Source: Natronoglomus mannanivorans (GTDB lineage: Archaea; Halobacteriota; Halobacteria; Halobacteriales; Natrialbaceae). Taken from it: 64,000 bases of DNA. The notes below the pieces were generated by a model, which was not told where the DNA came from, ran no database searches, and worked only from the letters and a program-made list of their open reading frames with translations. The translations under genes and the position numbers were made by a program. Position 1 is the first letter of the stretch; the number at the start of each line of letters is the position of its first letter. Shown piece after piece: positions 8,637 through 16,722 of the stretch. The stretch is taken from NCBI GenBank assembly GCA_025517485.1, contig JAOPKB010000001.1:719660-783659 (forward strand), in the 5' to 3' direction.

Positions 8637-9782
8637 CTAGAGCCCCTCGTAGATCCCCCGCAACTGCTCGATGACGGTCGCGATATCGACCTCGGACCGT
8701 CGCTCGAGACAGCCCGCCTCGAGTCGTCCCTGTTCGTCGAGAGCCGCGACGATCGATCGGCGGAAGTCGGCGACGTCCCCCTCGCGGTAGTTGTAACCGG
8801 TCACGTCGTCGACGACGGTCTCCGAGAGCGCGCCGCTATCGACGCCGACGACCGGCGTGCCACAGGCGTTGGCCTCGAGGGCGACCAGTCCCTGGGTCTC
8901 GACGGGACTCGGGAACGCGAAGACGTCGAGCGCCGAGTAAAACGCCGGGAGTTCCTCGCGGTCGAGAAAGCCCAGAAAGCGGACGTCGGCGTCGATCCCC
9001 TCGGCTCGCTCCTCGAGGTCGGCGCGGGCGGGGCCGTCGCCGCCGAAGACGACCGTGATGTCGGCGGCGACGGCCGCCGTCCCCCCGAACTCGCGCTCGA
9101 GTCCGTCGACGGCCGCGAGCAGATCGGTCAGTTCCTTCTCGTAGCCGTGCCGGCCGGTGTAGCCGACGAGCGTCCGCTCGCCCTCGAGGCCGAGGTCGTA
9201 GCGCCGACGGAAGTCGGTCGCGTCGACGGGGCGGAAGAACTCGACGTCGACGCCGTTGGAGATCGCTCGAACGGGCGTCGAGACGTCGATCGTGTCGAGG
9301 ACGTGCTGGCGGGTCGTGATCGAGGGCGTGAGAACGAGATCCGCCTGATCGTAGAACCAGCGTTCGTAGGCCTCGGTAACCGCGCGAAGGCTGCTCGTGA
9401 GGTGTCTCGAGGGGGAGAGATACGGCGCGTACTCGCCGCTTGGCGTGTGATAGGAGGCCACGAGCGGAACGTCCGCGCGGCGTTTGAGCCGCAGTGCGGC
9501 GAGACCGACGGCGAAAGGGGTGTGGGCGTGGACGACGTCGACGTCGGTGACTCCGCTCGGAATCCGTGGCGTGCCCAGGCGATAACCGTCGTAGAGCGGG
9601 AACGGGACGCTTCGAACCGGGAACTCCGTGGGCGTCGGATCGTAACGACGGGTCTTCGGAAAGACGACGTCCATCCGTCGCCCCAGTTGCTGCCAGCGGT
9701 CACGCCAGCTCTTGATCGTGTAGGTCACGCCGTTCACCGTCGGGAGATACGTGTCGGTGAACGCAGCGACCTGCTGTGCCAT
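8637..9782 (-). CDS. GT4-family glycosyltransferase
   Basis: The 381-residue protein has the GT-B fold signatures of family 4 glycosyltransferases: the N-terminal FTDTYLPTVNGVTYTI with the acceptor-domain glycine loop, DVVHAHTPFAVGLAALRL, AISNGVDVEFFRP at the domain hinge, VGYTGRHGYEKE, VRFLGFLDREELPAFYSALD and the donor-binding EX7E region PVETQGLVALEANACGTPVV. Retaining transfer of a nucleotide-sugar unit to a lipid or glycan is expected. The gene is convergent with the small acidic protein gene and sits in a leftward group with a PAP2-like enzyme and another GT4. The sugar and acceptor are unknown. Confidence 0.9.
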   Translation of the reverse strand: MAQQVAAFTDTYLPTVNGVTYTIKSWRDRWQQLGRRMDVVFPKTRRYDPTPTEFPVRSVPFPLYDGYRLGTPRIPSGVTDVDVVHAHTPFAVGLAALRLKRRADVPLVASYHTPSGEYAPYLSPSRHLTSSLRAVTEAYERWFYDQADLVLTPSITTRQHVLDTIDVSTPVRAISNGVDVEFFRPVDATDFRRRYDLGLEGERTLVGYTGRHGYEKELTDLLAAVDGLEREFGGTAAVAADITVVFGGDGPARADLEERAEGIDADVRFLGFLDREELPAFYSALDVFAFPSPVETQGLVALEANACGTPVVGVDSGALSETVVDDVTGYNYREGDVADFRRSIVAALDEQGRLEAGCLERRSEVDIATVIEQLRGIYEGL

Positions 9783-9821
9783 CGTGCCTCGAGATTCGAC
9801 TCGCTCGGTTAAGTGGTTTGG

Positions 9822-10670
9822 TTAGTCGCCGCGTGTAACGATCCGTCTAGCCCCCGAGGCGTGGGATCGGAAATCGGCGAGCGACCAGCGGCCGACGAGT
9901 CGCGCCGACAGGGCGACGGAGACGTAGGCGAGACCGACACCGGCGAGGACGTCGATCGCCCAGTGGATCCCGAGGTACATCGTCGAAACCGAGACGCTGA
10001 TCGCCAGAACGAGCGCGATCGGGAACCACCGTGGATAGGCCTCTCGAGTCCGGTAGGCCATCAGTCCGACGGTGACCGCAAGCGACGTGTGCAACGACGG
10101 GAAGACGTTCGTGTTGCGGTTGACCTGTCTGGTCAGGTGCTGGTAGCGAGGGTAGGTGTCGTACAGCAGCGCTTCGACCAACTCCGGCATCATGTTCCGC
10201 GGCCCGTAGGCGATGACCAGTACGTAACAGACCAGTCCGAGCGTGTAGTTGAGCGTATACGCGGTCAACAGCTCTCGAAGCGGCCGTGTGTCCGGAAGGG
10301 CGAAGTACGCGACGACGGGGAATATCAGCATGAAGATGTAGCCGTAGATGTAGATGAACGAGAAGTACGCCGTCACCGGCGGCGTCGCGTACGACTGCAA
10401 CCAGAGGATGAACTCCCCCTCGAGGGCGTAGATCTCCCACGTGAGGTTCCAGCCGATCATCCAGGAGAGATCCGGAACGATCTGTCTGGCGACGCCGTTG
10501 AACAGCAACACCGTCGCGAGGACGACGACGATCGGCGCGATTGCCCGCAGTCGCGTTCGATACTCGCCGACTGTCCGTCGAATCCGCCTGCGACCGACGA
10601 CGACACCCATCGTGATCACGAGCATGACCGTCACGACCACGGCAATCTGCATGAGGACCTGGACGAACAT
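9822..10670 (-). CDS. PAP2/inositolphosphotransferase-like membrane protein
   Basis: This 282-residue protein has about six hydrophobic segments. The C-terminal half has the PAP2-superfamily active site: NRNTNVFPSLHTSLAVT (PSxHxS motif) and, 45 residues later, MYLGIHWAIDVLAGV with the catalytic His and Asp. The first PAP2 motif (KxxxxxxRP) is not obvious, which is typical of the Aur1/Ipt1 branch that transfers phosphoinositol or similar head groups between lipids. Its ATG overlaps the stop of the upstream lipoprotein gene as TAATG at 10,668-10,672, so the two are probably translationally coupled. A role in lipid head-group or glycolipid synthesis is likely. Confidence 0.8.
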   Translation of the reverse strand: MFVQVLMQIAVVVTVMLVITMGVVVGRRRIRRTVGEYRTRLRAIAPIVVVLATVLLFNGVARQIVPDLSWMIGWNLTWEIYALEGEFILWLQSYATPPVTAYFSFIYIYGYIFMLIFPVVAYFALPDTRPLRELLTAYTLNYTLGLVCYVLVIAYGPRNMMPELVEALLYDTYPRYQHLTRQVNRNTNVFPSLHTSLAVTVGLMAYRTREAYPRWFPIALVLAISVSVSTMYLGIHWAIDVLAGVGLAYVSVALSARLVGRWSLADFRSHASGARRIVTRGD

Positions 10671-12553
10671 TACTGTCTCACCAACAGGGAACCGCGGTCG
10701 TCGTATCGATACCCGGCCTCTTCGAAGGCCCGTCGGGCCCGTGAAACGTCGACGTCACCGGCGGATCCGAGGAAGGGTGCCGAAGGATCGTCGGCTTCGC
10801 CTTCACCTTCGTCTTCGCCTTCGCCTTCACCTTCGTCTTCGCCTTCGCTTCCAGTTCCAGTTTCACCACCCCACCGATAGTCCTCGGGAACCCACGCCTC
10901 GTCGTCGCCCAGTGGCGTCGCTACCGGTCTCGCGTAGCCTTCGAAGACCTCCTCGACGAGATGGGCCTTGTCGAGCAACCGTGCGAACACCTGTCGAAAG
11001 TACGGACTGGTAAACGGTGCCTGCCGGAGGTTGAATCCGACGTGATAGAACGTCTGCGAGGGCGAGCGATGGAGTCGAACCGACTCCGTCTCGGAGACCA
11101 TCTCGATCGAATACGACTCGAGGGGCGAGACGGTGACGTCGGCGTCGTTCTCCTCGACGATCTCGATCGCCGACGCACTCCGCGGTGCGACACGCGTCGT
11201 GAATCGTTCGACGGTCGGCTGGGGAAGGCCGTCGACACCGAGCGAGAAGTGCTCGTCGAAGCGCTCGAGGTGGAGCCGTTCGCGTTCGGACCGATCGACG
11301 AACTGGTAGGGACCGCTGCCGATCGGCGGGACGTTGTCGAGAACGACGGCGTCGGTCGCTCCCGGTCGACGGGCGAAGCCGAACACGCTCGCCTCGTCGG
11401 TGCGCTCCGCCCAGATGTGCTCGGGGAGGATCGGGACGGTGAGCGCCCGTTCACCGGCCTGGCGCCCGGTTTCGATCGACATCTCGAGTGTGCGGTCGTC
11501 GAGTGCCTCGATCGACTCGACGGCCGCCACTTTGCCACGGTAGCGAGGAGACGGTGCGGCGACCGGCCCCTCGTCGAGCGAGGTATCCTCGACGAACCGG
11601 TAGGTGAACGCGACGTCGTCGGCCGTTAGCGGTTCACCGTCGTGGAAGGACGCCTCCGGACGGAGCGTGACCGTGACGTCGGTTGTGCTTTCGGCCCCGG
11701 TTCGGTCCTCCCACTCCCAGGATTCGGCGAGCCAGGGATAGATGTCGCCGCTTTCACCCTCGTCCCCATCGTTATCGGCCGTCCCAAGCGAATCGTAGAG
11801 GAGGTCGACGTACGTGCCCCGCTCCCGGTACTCGACCGAGAGGGGATTCAGGTTCTCGGTCGGTCGCGGATCCGTGACGACCCCGCGGAGTTCGTTTGGC
11901 GGGTCGGCGTCGTCGGGTCCGAGCGGCTCGAGCCCGAGATAACCCAGCCGCGTCGCGAGGTGGTGGTCGTCCCAACCCTCGAAGCGGTCCGTCCGAACGA
12001 GACGCAGTTCCTCGGGGACACACAGCGGGACGAACGGCTGTTCGTCGGCCAGAACGTCGAGAACGTCTGCGACGTGTTCGGGACGGTCCTCGTCGGGGGA
12101 CTCGTGGAGGTCCTCGAGGAGCTCGTCGAATGTCAGACTGGTAAAGCCAAAGGGGTTCTGCCAGCCCGGCTCGTCGGCGAACGCGGAGTACAGCAGTTCG
12201 TAGAGGAGTTCCGGATCCATGTCGCCGTGATAGGGGCCGACGTAGCAGTCGAAGTCGTGGTTGACGAGCGTCTCTCGATAGAACTCCTCGACGGCGAGCA
12301 TATCGATCGTGACGTCGATACCGACCGCCTCGAGGTTATTACGGAGAATACGTGCGATCCGGATCGACTCCCGGTCTACGTCGGAGGGGACGGTCGTGAT
12401 CGTCAACGAGAGCTGTTCGGCCCCGTCCCTGTTGACGACGCTTCGCGTCTGCCGAACGCAGCCGCTCGTGGCGGTCAGTCCGCCGGCTGCGAGGCCTGCG
12501 AGGACGGTCCGCCGATCGACACGACGCTCGGCGTCGCCGGGATACGGATCCAT
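10670..12553 (-). CDS. family 5 ABC solute-binding lipoprotein, unusual layout
   Basis: The 627-residue product begins with a Tat-like signal (VDRRTVLAGLAAGGLTAT) and lipobox SGC. The family 5 (dipeptide/nickel) binding-protein core starts only near residue 215 with TDPRPTENLNPLSVEYRERG and continues with YPWLAESWEW, TVTLRPEASFHDGEPLTADD and VGFNLRQAPFTSPYFRQVFA. The 160 residues before it (ARILRNNLEAVGIDVTIDML and onward) look like the second lobe of the same fold, as if part was duplicated or permuted. A Gly-Glu-Asp repeat tract lies near residue 560. No permease or ATPase gene is adjacent. It is coupled to the PAP2-like gene. Confidence 0.8.
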   Translation of the reverse strand: MDPYPGDAERRVDRRTVLAGLAAGGLTATSGCVRQTRSVVNRDGAEQLSLTITTVPSDVDRESIRIARILRNNLEAVGIDVTIDMLAVEEFYRETLVNHDFDCYVGPYHGDMDPELLYELLYSAFADEPGWQNPFGFTSLTFDELLEDLHESPDEDRPEHVADVLDVLADEQPFVPLCVPEELRLVRTDRFEGWDDHHLATRLGYLGLEPLGPDDADPPNELRGVVTDPRPTENLNPLSVEYRERGTYVDLLYDSLGTADNDGDEGESGDIYPWLAESWEWEDRTGAESTTDVTVTLRPEASFHDGEPLTADDVAFTYRFVEDTSLDEGPVAAPSPRYRGKVAAVESIEALDDRTLEMSIETGRQAGERALTVPILPEHIWAERTDEASVFGFARRPGATDAVVLDNVPPIGSGPYQFVDRSERERLHLERFDEHFSLGVDGLPQPTVERFTTRVAPRSASAIEIVEENDADVTVSPLESYSIEMVSETESVRLHRSPSQTFYHVGFNLRQAPFTSPYFRQVFARLLDKAHLVEEVFEGYARPVATPLGDDEAWVPEDYRWGGETGTGSEGEDEGEGEGEDEGEGEADDPSAPFLGSAGDVDVSRARRAFEEAGYRYDDRGSLLVRQ

Positions 12554-12688
12554 TCGGTTGTCGGGGCTACTTCACACGCGTTATAATAGGTTGTGAAAAG
12601 GAGACCAGTACGTGTTCACTGCGTTCGTCCTCACTGCGCTCTCGCTCTCGTTTTCGCCCTCGCCCCCACTCTCACTCGAGTCGAGCCC

Positions 12689-13798
12689 TCACGTCTTAGC
12701 ACGGACTCGTCGATACACCTCGTGTAACCGCTCGCCGACGACCTCGAGACGGTGTTCCTCGGCCGTCTCCCTGGCTCGTTCACCGAGCCGCCGACGGAGG
12801 GCGGGATCGTCCGCGAGTCGTTCGAGTGCGTCTCGAAACTCCGAGAGCGTCGAGCACTTCAGGCAGTCGACGCCGTCCGTGTAGAACTCCTCGAAAACGG
12901 GAATGTCCCGGAGGACGACCGCCTTCTCACAGGCCATCGCCTCGAGGACTGAGATTCCCTGATTCTCGACTTTCGTCGGGAAACAGAAGACGTCGCCGGC
13001 GGCGAACGCGCCGCGCTTGTCGTCGATCCAGCCCGTGAACGTGACGTTTTCTGGTGGGTTCTTCGTCCACGTCCGGACGGTCGAGCTCGCGTGGGGTCCC
13101 CGGTCGTAGGGGCCGAACCACGCGAAGTCGAACTCGGTCTGCTGGGCGAGTCGACAGAACGTCGTTACTCCCTTGCGCTCGAAGACGTTGCCGACCGCGA
13201 AGACGACCATCCCCTCGAGATCGTAGTGTTCCCTGACGGGAGCGCGAAACGCCTCGAACCCCTCGAGAGAGGGGAGATCGACGCCGTTGGTGATCGTCTC
13301 GATCGGCGCGTCGATCGGATAGGACTCGAGGACGCGTTTCGTGTACTCGCTGGGACAGCAGACGAGGTCGGCCTGCGAGTAGAACCACCGCAGATAGCGG
13401 CCGAGTGGTCCGGCCGCGAGCGTCGAACCGCGAAAGCTCTCCGCGAAGTCCTCACGTGTGACGTGGGCGTGCAAGACCAGCGGTCGACCGGTCCGTCTGG
13501 CGTGGCCGGCCAGCGCTAGCGATCCGGGCCCGATGCCGTTGCAGTGAGCGACGTCGTAGGCGACGAACGGGTCCGTTCGGCGAGCGAGTCGGGCCGGGAT
13601 TTGCCACGGCCGGCCGTCACAGGGGCTCGTGACGAGTTCGACGTCGGTGTCGTCAGTGTCGTCTGTGACGTCGGCGGACGCGTGAATACCGTCGCCGTTC
13701 GCGCGCTCGACTGCCAGCCGCTGGTGATCGGCGGCCGTCCCGATGCCACTTCGTTCCAACGCCGACTCGAGTTCGAGGTAATGATAGACCCGCACCAT
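12689..13798 (-). CDS. GT4-family glycosyltransferase
   Basis: The 369-residue product is a second GT-B retaining glycosyltransferase. Recognisable blocks are DVAHCNGIGPGSLALAGHAR, PLVLHAHVTREDFAESFRGS, YSQADLVCCPSEYTKRVLES, IETITNGVDLPSLEGF, VFAVGNVFERKGVTTFCRLA, VTFTGWIDDKRGAFAAGDVF and the EX7E donor loop VENQGISVLEAMACEKAVV. Residues 30-55 form an acidic insertion that many family members lack. With the GT4 at 8637 and the PAP2-like gene between, it may be part of a glycolipid or surface-glycan pathway. Substrate is not deducible. Confidence 0.9.
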   Translation of the reverse strand: MVRVYHYLELESALERSGIGTAADHQRLAVERANGDGIHASADVTDDTDDTDVELVTSPCDGRPWQIPARLARRTDPFVAYDVAHCNGIGPGSLALAGHARRTGRPLVLHAHVTREDFAESFRGSTLAAGPLGRYLRWFYSQADLVCCPSEYTKRVLESYPIDAPIETITNGVDLPSLEGFEAFRAPVREHYDLEGMVVFAVGNVFERKGVTTFCRLAQQTEFDFAWFGPYDRGPHASSTVRTWTKNPPENVTFTGWIDDKRGAFAAGDVFCFPTKVENQGISVLEAMACEKAVVLRDIPVFEEFYTDGVDCLKCSTLSEFRDALERLADDPALRRRLGERARETAEEHRLEVVGERLHEVYRRVRAKT

Positions 13799-13859
13799 CC
13801 GTGTGATCAGAGGTCGCGATCAAAACGGTATCGTTCCGGGTACGGCCCTCGAAAGTGCG

Positions 13860-13955
13860 AATCTCTCTCCGTCCACAATCACAACCACGAGAACGAGGCC
13901 GAGGCCGAGAACGCGAAAACGAGGACGCGAAAACGAAAACGGAGACAGTGACAGA
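13860..13955 (+). repeat. imperfect GAACGCGAAAACG-type purine-rich repeats upstream of rnp4
   Basis: The plus strand carries overlapping imperfect copies of units such as GAGGCCGAG, GAACGCGAAAACG and GACGCGAAAACGAAAACG over about 90 bases. It lies between the divergent GT4 and rnp4 genes. The mirror (pyrimidine-rich) composition recurs in low-complexity runs near 10,800 and 12,640. It may be an untranslated leader or simple slippage expansion. Confidence 0.5.
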
Positions 13956-13993
13956 ACGCAACACCAATGGGGCGAGGGACGGAACGTCTCGCT

Positions 13994-14275
13994 ATGAGCG
14001 TCGCCGAAGAGCGAATCGAACGACTTCACACCCTCGCTCGAGCGGCGGCGACGGCGGGTGAGGCCGAGCGCGCCCGGAACTACGTTCGGCTGGCTCGACG
14101 GATCGCCGAGCGAAACCGGCTCTCGCTCCCACGGACGTTCAAGCGCTTCACCTGTGATTCCTGCGATTCGTATCTGCGACCGGGGACGAACGCTCGCGTC
14201 CGGCTTCGGGACGGCCACGTGGTCGTGACCTGTGACTGCGGGCATCAGGCGCGGTATCCGTACGACGAGTCCTGA
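13994..14275 (+). CDS. rnp4: ribonuclease P protein component 4
   Basis: The 93-residue protein is the archaeal homologue of Rpp21/Rpr2, a protein subunit of RNase P that helps the catalytic RNA remove tRNA 5' leaders. It shows the helical N-terminal half (ERIERLHTLARAAATAGEAE, then ARNYVRLARRIAERNRL) and a zinc ribbon with CDSC near residue 53 and CDCG near residue 82. ATG 13,994 is chosen over 13,967 because the longer form adds nine residues absent from the family. It leads a rightward cluster with yhbY and mscS, an arrangement common in haloarchaea. Confidence 0.92.
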   Translation: MSVAEERIERLHTLARAAATAGEAERARNYVRLARRIAERNRLSLPRTFKRFTCDSCDSYLRPGTNARVRLRDGHVVVTCDCGHQARYPYDES

Positions 14276-14398
14276 GAGACGACTGGACGATTCTGGACAA
14301 CGGGACCACTCGAGGACACCGCCGATACCTCATTACAGCCCGTCGACATTCGGCTCCGTTTCGCGAACATTCAAACCACTCGCACCGATAGCAGGTGT

Positions 14399-14647
14399 AT
14401 GGACGAACAGGAACTGAAGCGCCGCGCACACGATCTCGACGTCACCGTCTGGGTCGGCAAGAGCGGCGTCGAGGCGGTCGTCGACGAACTGAACGATCAA
14501 CTGGCAGCGTCGAACCTGATCAAAGTCAAATTCCTTCGAGCGGCACGAGCCGGGAGCTCGACCGAGGAGAAAGCGGCCGATCTCGCCGACCGCGTGAACG
14601 CCGATGTGATCGATACGCGGGGACACACGGCAGTTCTGCATCGATGA
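14399..14647 (+). CDS. YhbY/CRM-domain RNA-binding protein
   Basis: This 82-residue protein is a single CRM (YhbY) domain: MDEQELKRRAHDLDVTVWVG, then the signature GKSGV, VVDELNDQLAASNLIKVKFL, and the C-terminal ADVIDTRGHTAVLHR. Bacterial and archaeal YhbY proteins bind ribosomal precursor RNA. The stop codon overlaps the start of the next gene (ATGA at 14,644), so it is probably co-translated with the channel gene. Confidence 0.9.
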   Translation: MDEQELKRRAHDLDVTVWVGKSGVEAVVDELNDQLAASNLIKVKFLRAARAGSSTEEKAADLADRVNADVIDTRGHTAVLHR

Positions 14648-15594
14648 TCGGTGTCCCGGGAGCACTGCAAGCACAGGAACAGACCGAGTCCGGGGTCGCC
14701 GCCGAGGACCTCGGGATCATCGGGTCCGGACTCGAGGAGTTCGGGGCGATCAACGTTTCGACGGCGAGCGCACTCGAGTCGGCGATTCTGTTCGTCATCG
14801 CCTTCTTCGTCCTCTACCTGCTCGGTCGGCTGTTTTTCGTCCCGCTGGTAAGTCGGGCGTTCGACCGTCGGGACCTCGACGAACACGCACAGGCGCCGCT
14901 GTTGCTCGGGACGCGACTCGCCGTGTTGTTCGTCGCGATCGCCGTCGCGTTCGGCTTCGCCGACTACGGGAACTTCCTCGTCTCGATGGCTGGCATCGCC
15001 GCGGCCGGTGCCCTCGCGATCGGACTGGCGATGCAAAACGTCATCGCGAACTTCGTCGCCGGTGTCTTCATCTACACCGACAAACCGTTCCGGATCGGCG
15101 ACTGGATCGAGTGGGACGACGGTACCTACTCGGGCGTCGTCGAGGACATCAGCCTCCGCGTGACGCGAGTGCGGACGTTCGACAACGAACTCCTGACGGT
15201 GCCGAACTCGGCGTTGACCGACAACGTCATCAAGAACCCGGTCGACGGCGACCGACTCCGACTCAAGTTCGACTTCGGGATCGGCTACGACGACGACATT
15301 CAGGAGGCGACGGACATCATCGTCGAGGAAGCCCAGAATCACCCCGAGATCATGGACAATCCCGGACCTTCGGTTCGGCTTACCGAGCTCGGCGACTCCG
15401 ACGTCGGCCTCCAGTCACGAATCTGGATCGCGAATCCCTCACGGTCGGACTTCGTCCGCGTTCGCGGCGAGTACGTCACGAACGTGAAACAACGGTTCGA
15501 CGAGGCGGGCATCGACATTCCGTATCCGGTGCGAACGCTCGAGGGCGGCCTGTCGATGCAGGGATCACGGCGAATCGGCGATCCGGCAGAATAA
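14644..15594 (+). CDS. MscS-family mechanosensitive channel
   Basis: The 316-residue product has an N-terminal periplasm-side segment, three hydrophobic helices, and the MscS pore and beta-domain signature: SMAGIAAAGALAIGLAMQNV, IANFVAGVFIYTDKPFRIGD, TRVRTFDNELLTVPNSALTD and NPVDGDRLRLKFDFGIGYDD. Such channels open on membrane tension and release solutes during osmotic downshock, a plausible need for a halophile. ATG 14,644 overlaps the yhbY stop by four bases. Frame continues upstream over yhbY only as an overlapping shadow. Length is standard for short MscS proteins. Confidence 0.93.
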   Translation: MIGVPGALQAQEQTESGVAAEDLGIIGSGLEEFGAINVSTASALESAILFVIAFFVLYLLGRLFFVPLVSRAFDRRDLDEHAQAPLLLGTRLAVLFVAIAVAFGFADYGNFLVSMAGIAAAGALAIGLAMQNVIANFVAGVFIYTDKPFRIGDWIEWDDGTYSGVVEDISLRVTRVRTFDNELLTVPNSALTDNVIKNPVDGDRLRLKFDFGIGYDDDIQEATDIIVEEAQNHPEIMDNPGPSVRLTELGDSDVGLQSRIWIANPSRSDFVRVRGEYVTNVKQRFDEAGIDIPYPVRTLEGGLSMQGSRRIGDPAE

Positions 15595-15597
15595 CGC

Positions 15598-15632
15598 TTC
15601 TCGTATTTCTTCGCTCTTCGTTTTCGCTTTTC
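15598..15632 (+). terminator. pyrimidine-rich termination region after mscS
   Basis: Immediately after the mscS stop the plus strand is TTC/TTT-rich (runs of CTTCGTTTTCGCTTTTC type). Archaeal transcription commonly ends at such T-runs without a hairpin. No stem is evident. Confidence 0.5.
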
Positions 15633-15836
15633 TCGGCTGATTCACAGGTCTGGAGTACGGTGAAGACTCCTCGAGTCGGTGTGCGGGTCGCGACAGGAAA
15701 CCCGTCGTCTCGAATTAGCGTCGACAGACCGACTGTAGCCGTTGCTCACCGAACTGAAGATGTCGTCCCGGCTTCCGAAGCCACCTGCAACGCAAGCGAG
15801 ACTAACCACTGTCGAGTCGTCGAATGCGGTATGAAT

Positions 15837-16143
15837 GTGGACCCCGTGGTTGCCCGGCGTTCCGGCCGGGGGAATCCCGGTCGCGTCCTCCACCCCGCGA
15901 CCCGTCGAGCGACAGGTGTCCGGCGGTCCACTGCTCGCTTCCGCGCCTGATGGGCTGTCGCCGATTAGCCACGATGGGACGTCCCTGCGGACGGCCAGCG
16001 TGGCCCGCTGTCCCCGACGGACGAGGTTTCTCTGTTGGCTTCCGGGGCCCCGGCCGGTCTGACCGGACGCCCACGGGCTTTGGTCCCCGCTAAAGACCAT
16101 AGTGCGGGTTGTGAGCAGGGCCTAACTGCCCGACCTAGTCCAC
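15837..16143 (-). ncRNA. ffs: signal recognition particle RNA (7S RNA)
   Basis: The minus strand reads as an archaeal SRP RNA. Its two ends pair (GTGGAC at the 5' end with GTCCAC at the 3' end), giving the terminal helix of archaeal type. The 5' region has the GGGCAGTTAGGC-type Alu loops, and the central part contains the near-universal SRP54-binding helix 8 (GACAGCCCATCAGG, GCGGAAGCGAGCAGTGG). A long GC-rich helix 5 is formed by segments such as GTCCGGTCAGACCGG. About 307 nt, as expected. It is the RNA scaffold for SRP19 and SRP54 in co-translational targeting. Confidence 0.93.
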
Positions 16144-16163
16144 TTCACTGTAGCCGCCTGTCC

Positions 16164-16173
16164 CTTAAGGGCC
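16164..16173 (-). promoter_or_regulatory. TATA-like box of the SRP RNA gene
   Basis: A CTTAAG core lies about 21-26 bases upstream of the inferred RNA 5' end, preceded on the minus strand by GCGAAAGGC, a plausible BRE. The spacing supports the 5' end chosen at about 16,143. Confidence 0.55.
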
Positions 16174-16267
16174 TTTCGCCTCGAGGGTCGGAATCGACCG
16201 ACGGCACTCGAGTCGGATCGAGACGAACGAGGGCTCGCGATGGCCCTCGAGGGCTACGAGGAGAGCA

Positions 16268-16465
16268 CTACCGGTAGTCCCGAACGATGCCAATCCCGAC
16301 GACCACCACGAGGCTCACACAGAGGGCGAGCAACGCACGCGTATCGGGGACGCCCGTCCCGAGTACCGAACCGACGATCGCAAAAATCGAGAAGATCGCG
16401 ACGAGTTTCGCGAGGAACTCGAGAATGTCCACCGCCGATCGGTCACTGGTGCCGTGCTTGCTCAT
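16268..16465 (-). CDS. small two-helix membrane protein
   Basis: A 65-residue protein starting at ATG 16,465. It has a short polar N-terminus (SKHGTSDRSAVDILEFLAKL) and two hydrophobic stretches (IFSIFAIVGSVLGTGV and LLALCVSLVVVVGIGIV) closing with RDYR. I recognise no family. A longer upstream frame exists but its composition is Arg/Ser-rich and not credible. It lies between the SRP RNA and the beta-propeller lipoprotein and is transcribed leftward. Confidence 0.6.
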   Translation of the reverse strand: MSKHGTSDRSAVDILEFLAKLVAIFSIFAIVGSVLGTGVPDTRALLALCVSLVVVVGIGIVRDYR

Positions 16466-16688
16466 CGACGACACCTTTCGAGCGAGTATCGGAAACACTT
16501 TCGAGTGCGCTCGAGCGAAAGGCCGGTGGCAGTAGCGGTGAGTAACCGATCGCGAGGAGACTCGAGTCGTCGGTCGAACACGCAGAATGGCTCGGTAGTC
16601 GGGAATCGTAGTACGTTTCTCTGCATACATCAAATTATTTCGTAGCTACCCACACATAGCACACTTATACAGCTTTTTTCTGGCGAAG

Positions 16689-16696
16689 ATATATTA
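16689..16696 (+). promoter_or_regulatory. TATA box of the beta-propeller lipoprotein gene
   Basis: ATATATTAA lies 27-34 bases before the ATG at 16,723, so the transcript is probably leaderless or nearly so. The region upstream is unusually AT-rich for this chromosome. Confidence 0.6.
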
Positions 16697-16722
16697 ACGA
16701 TGGCGATAATCGTTCAAACGTC

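Noticed and set aside
9813..10880. 355-residue rightward frame opposite the PAP2-like gene
   Set aside because: Asp/Arg-rich antisense shadow; the minus strand has a clear PAP2 active site.
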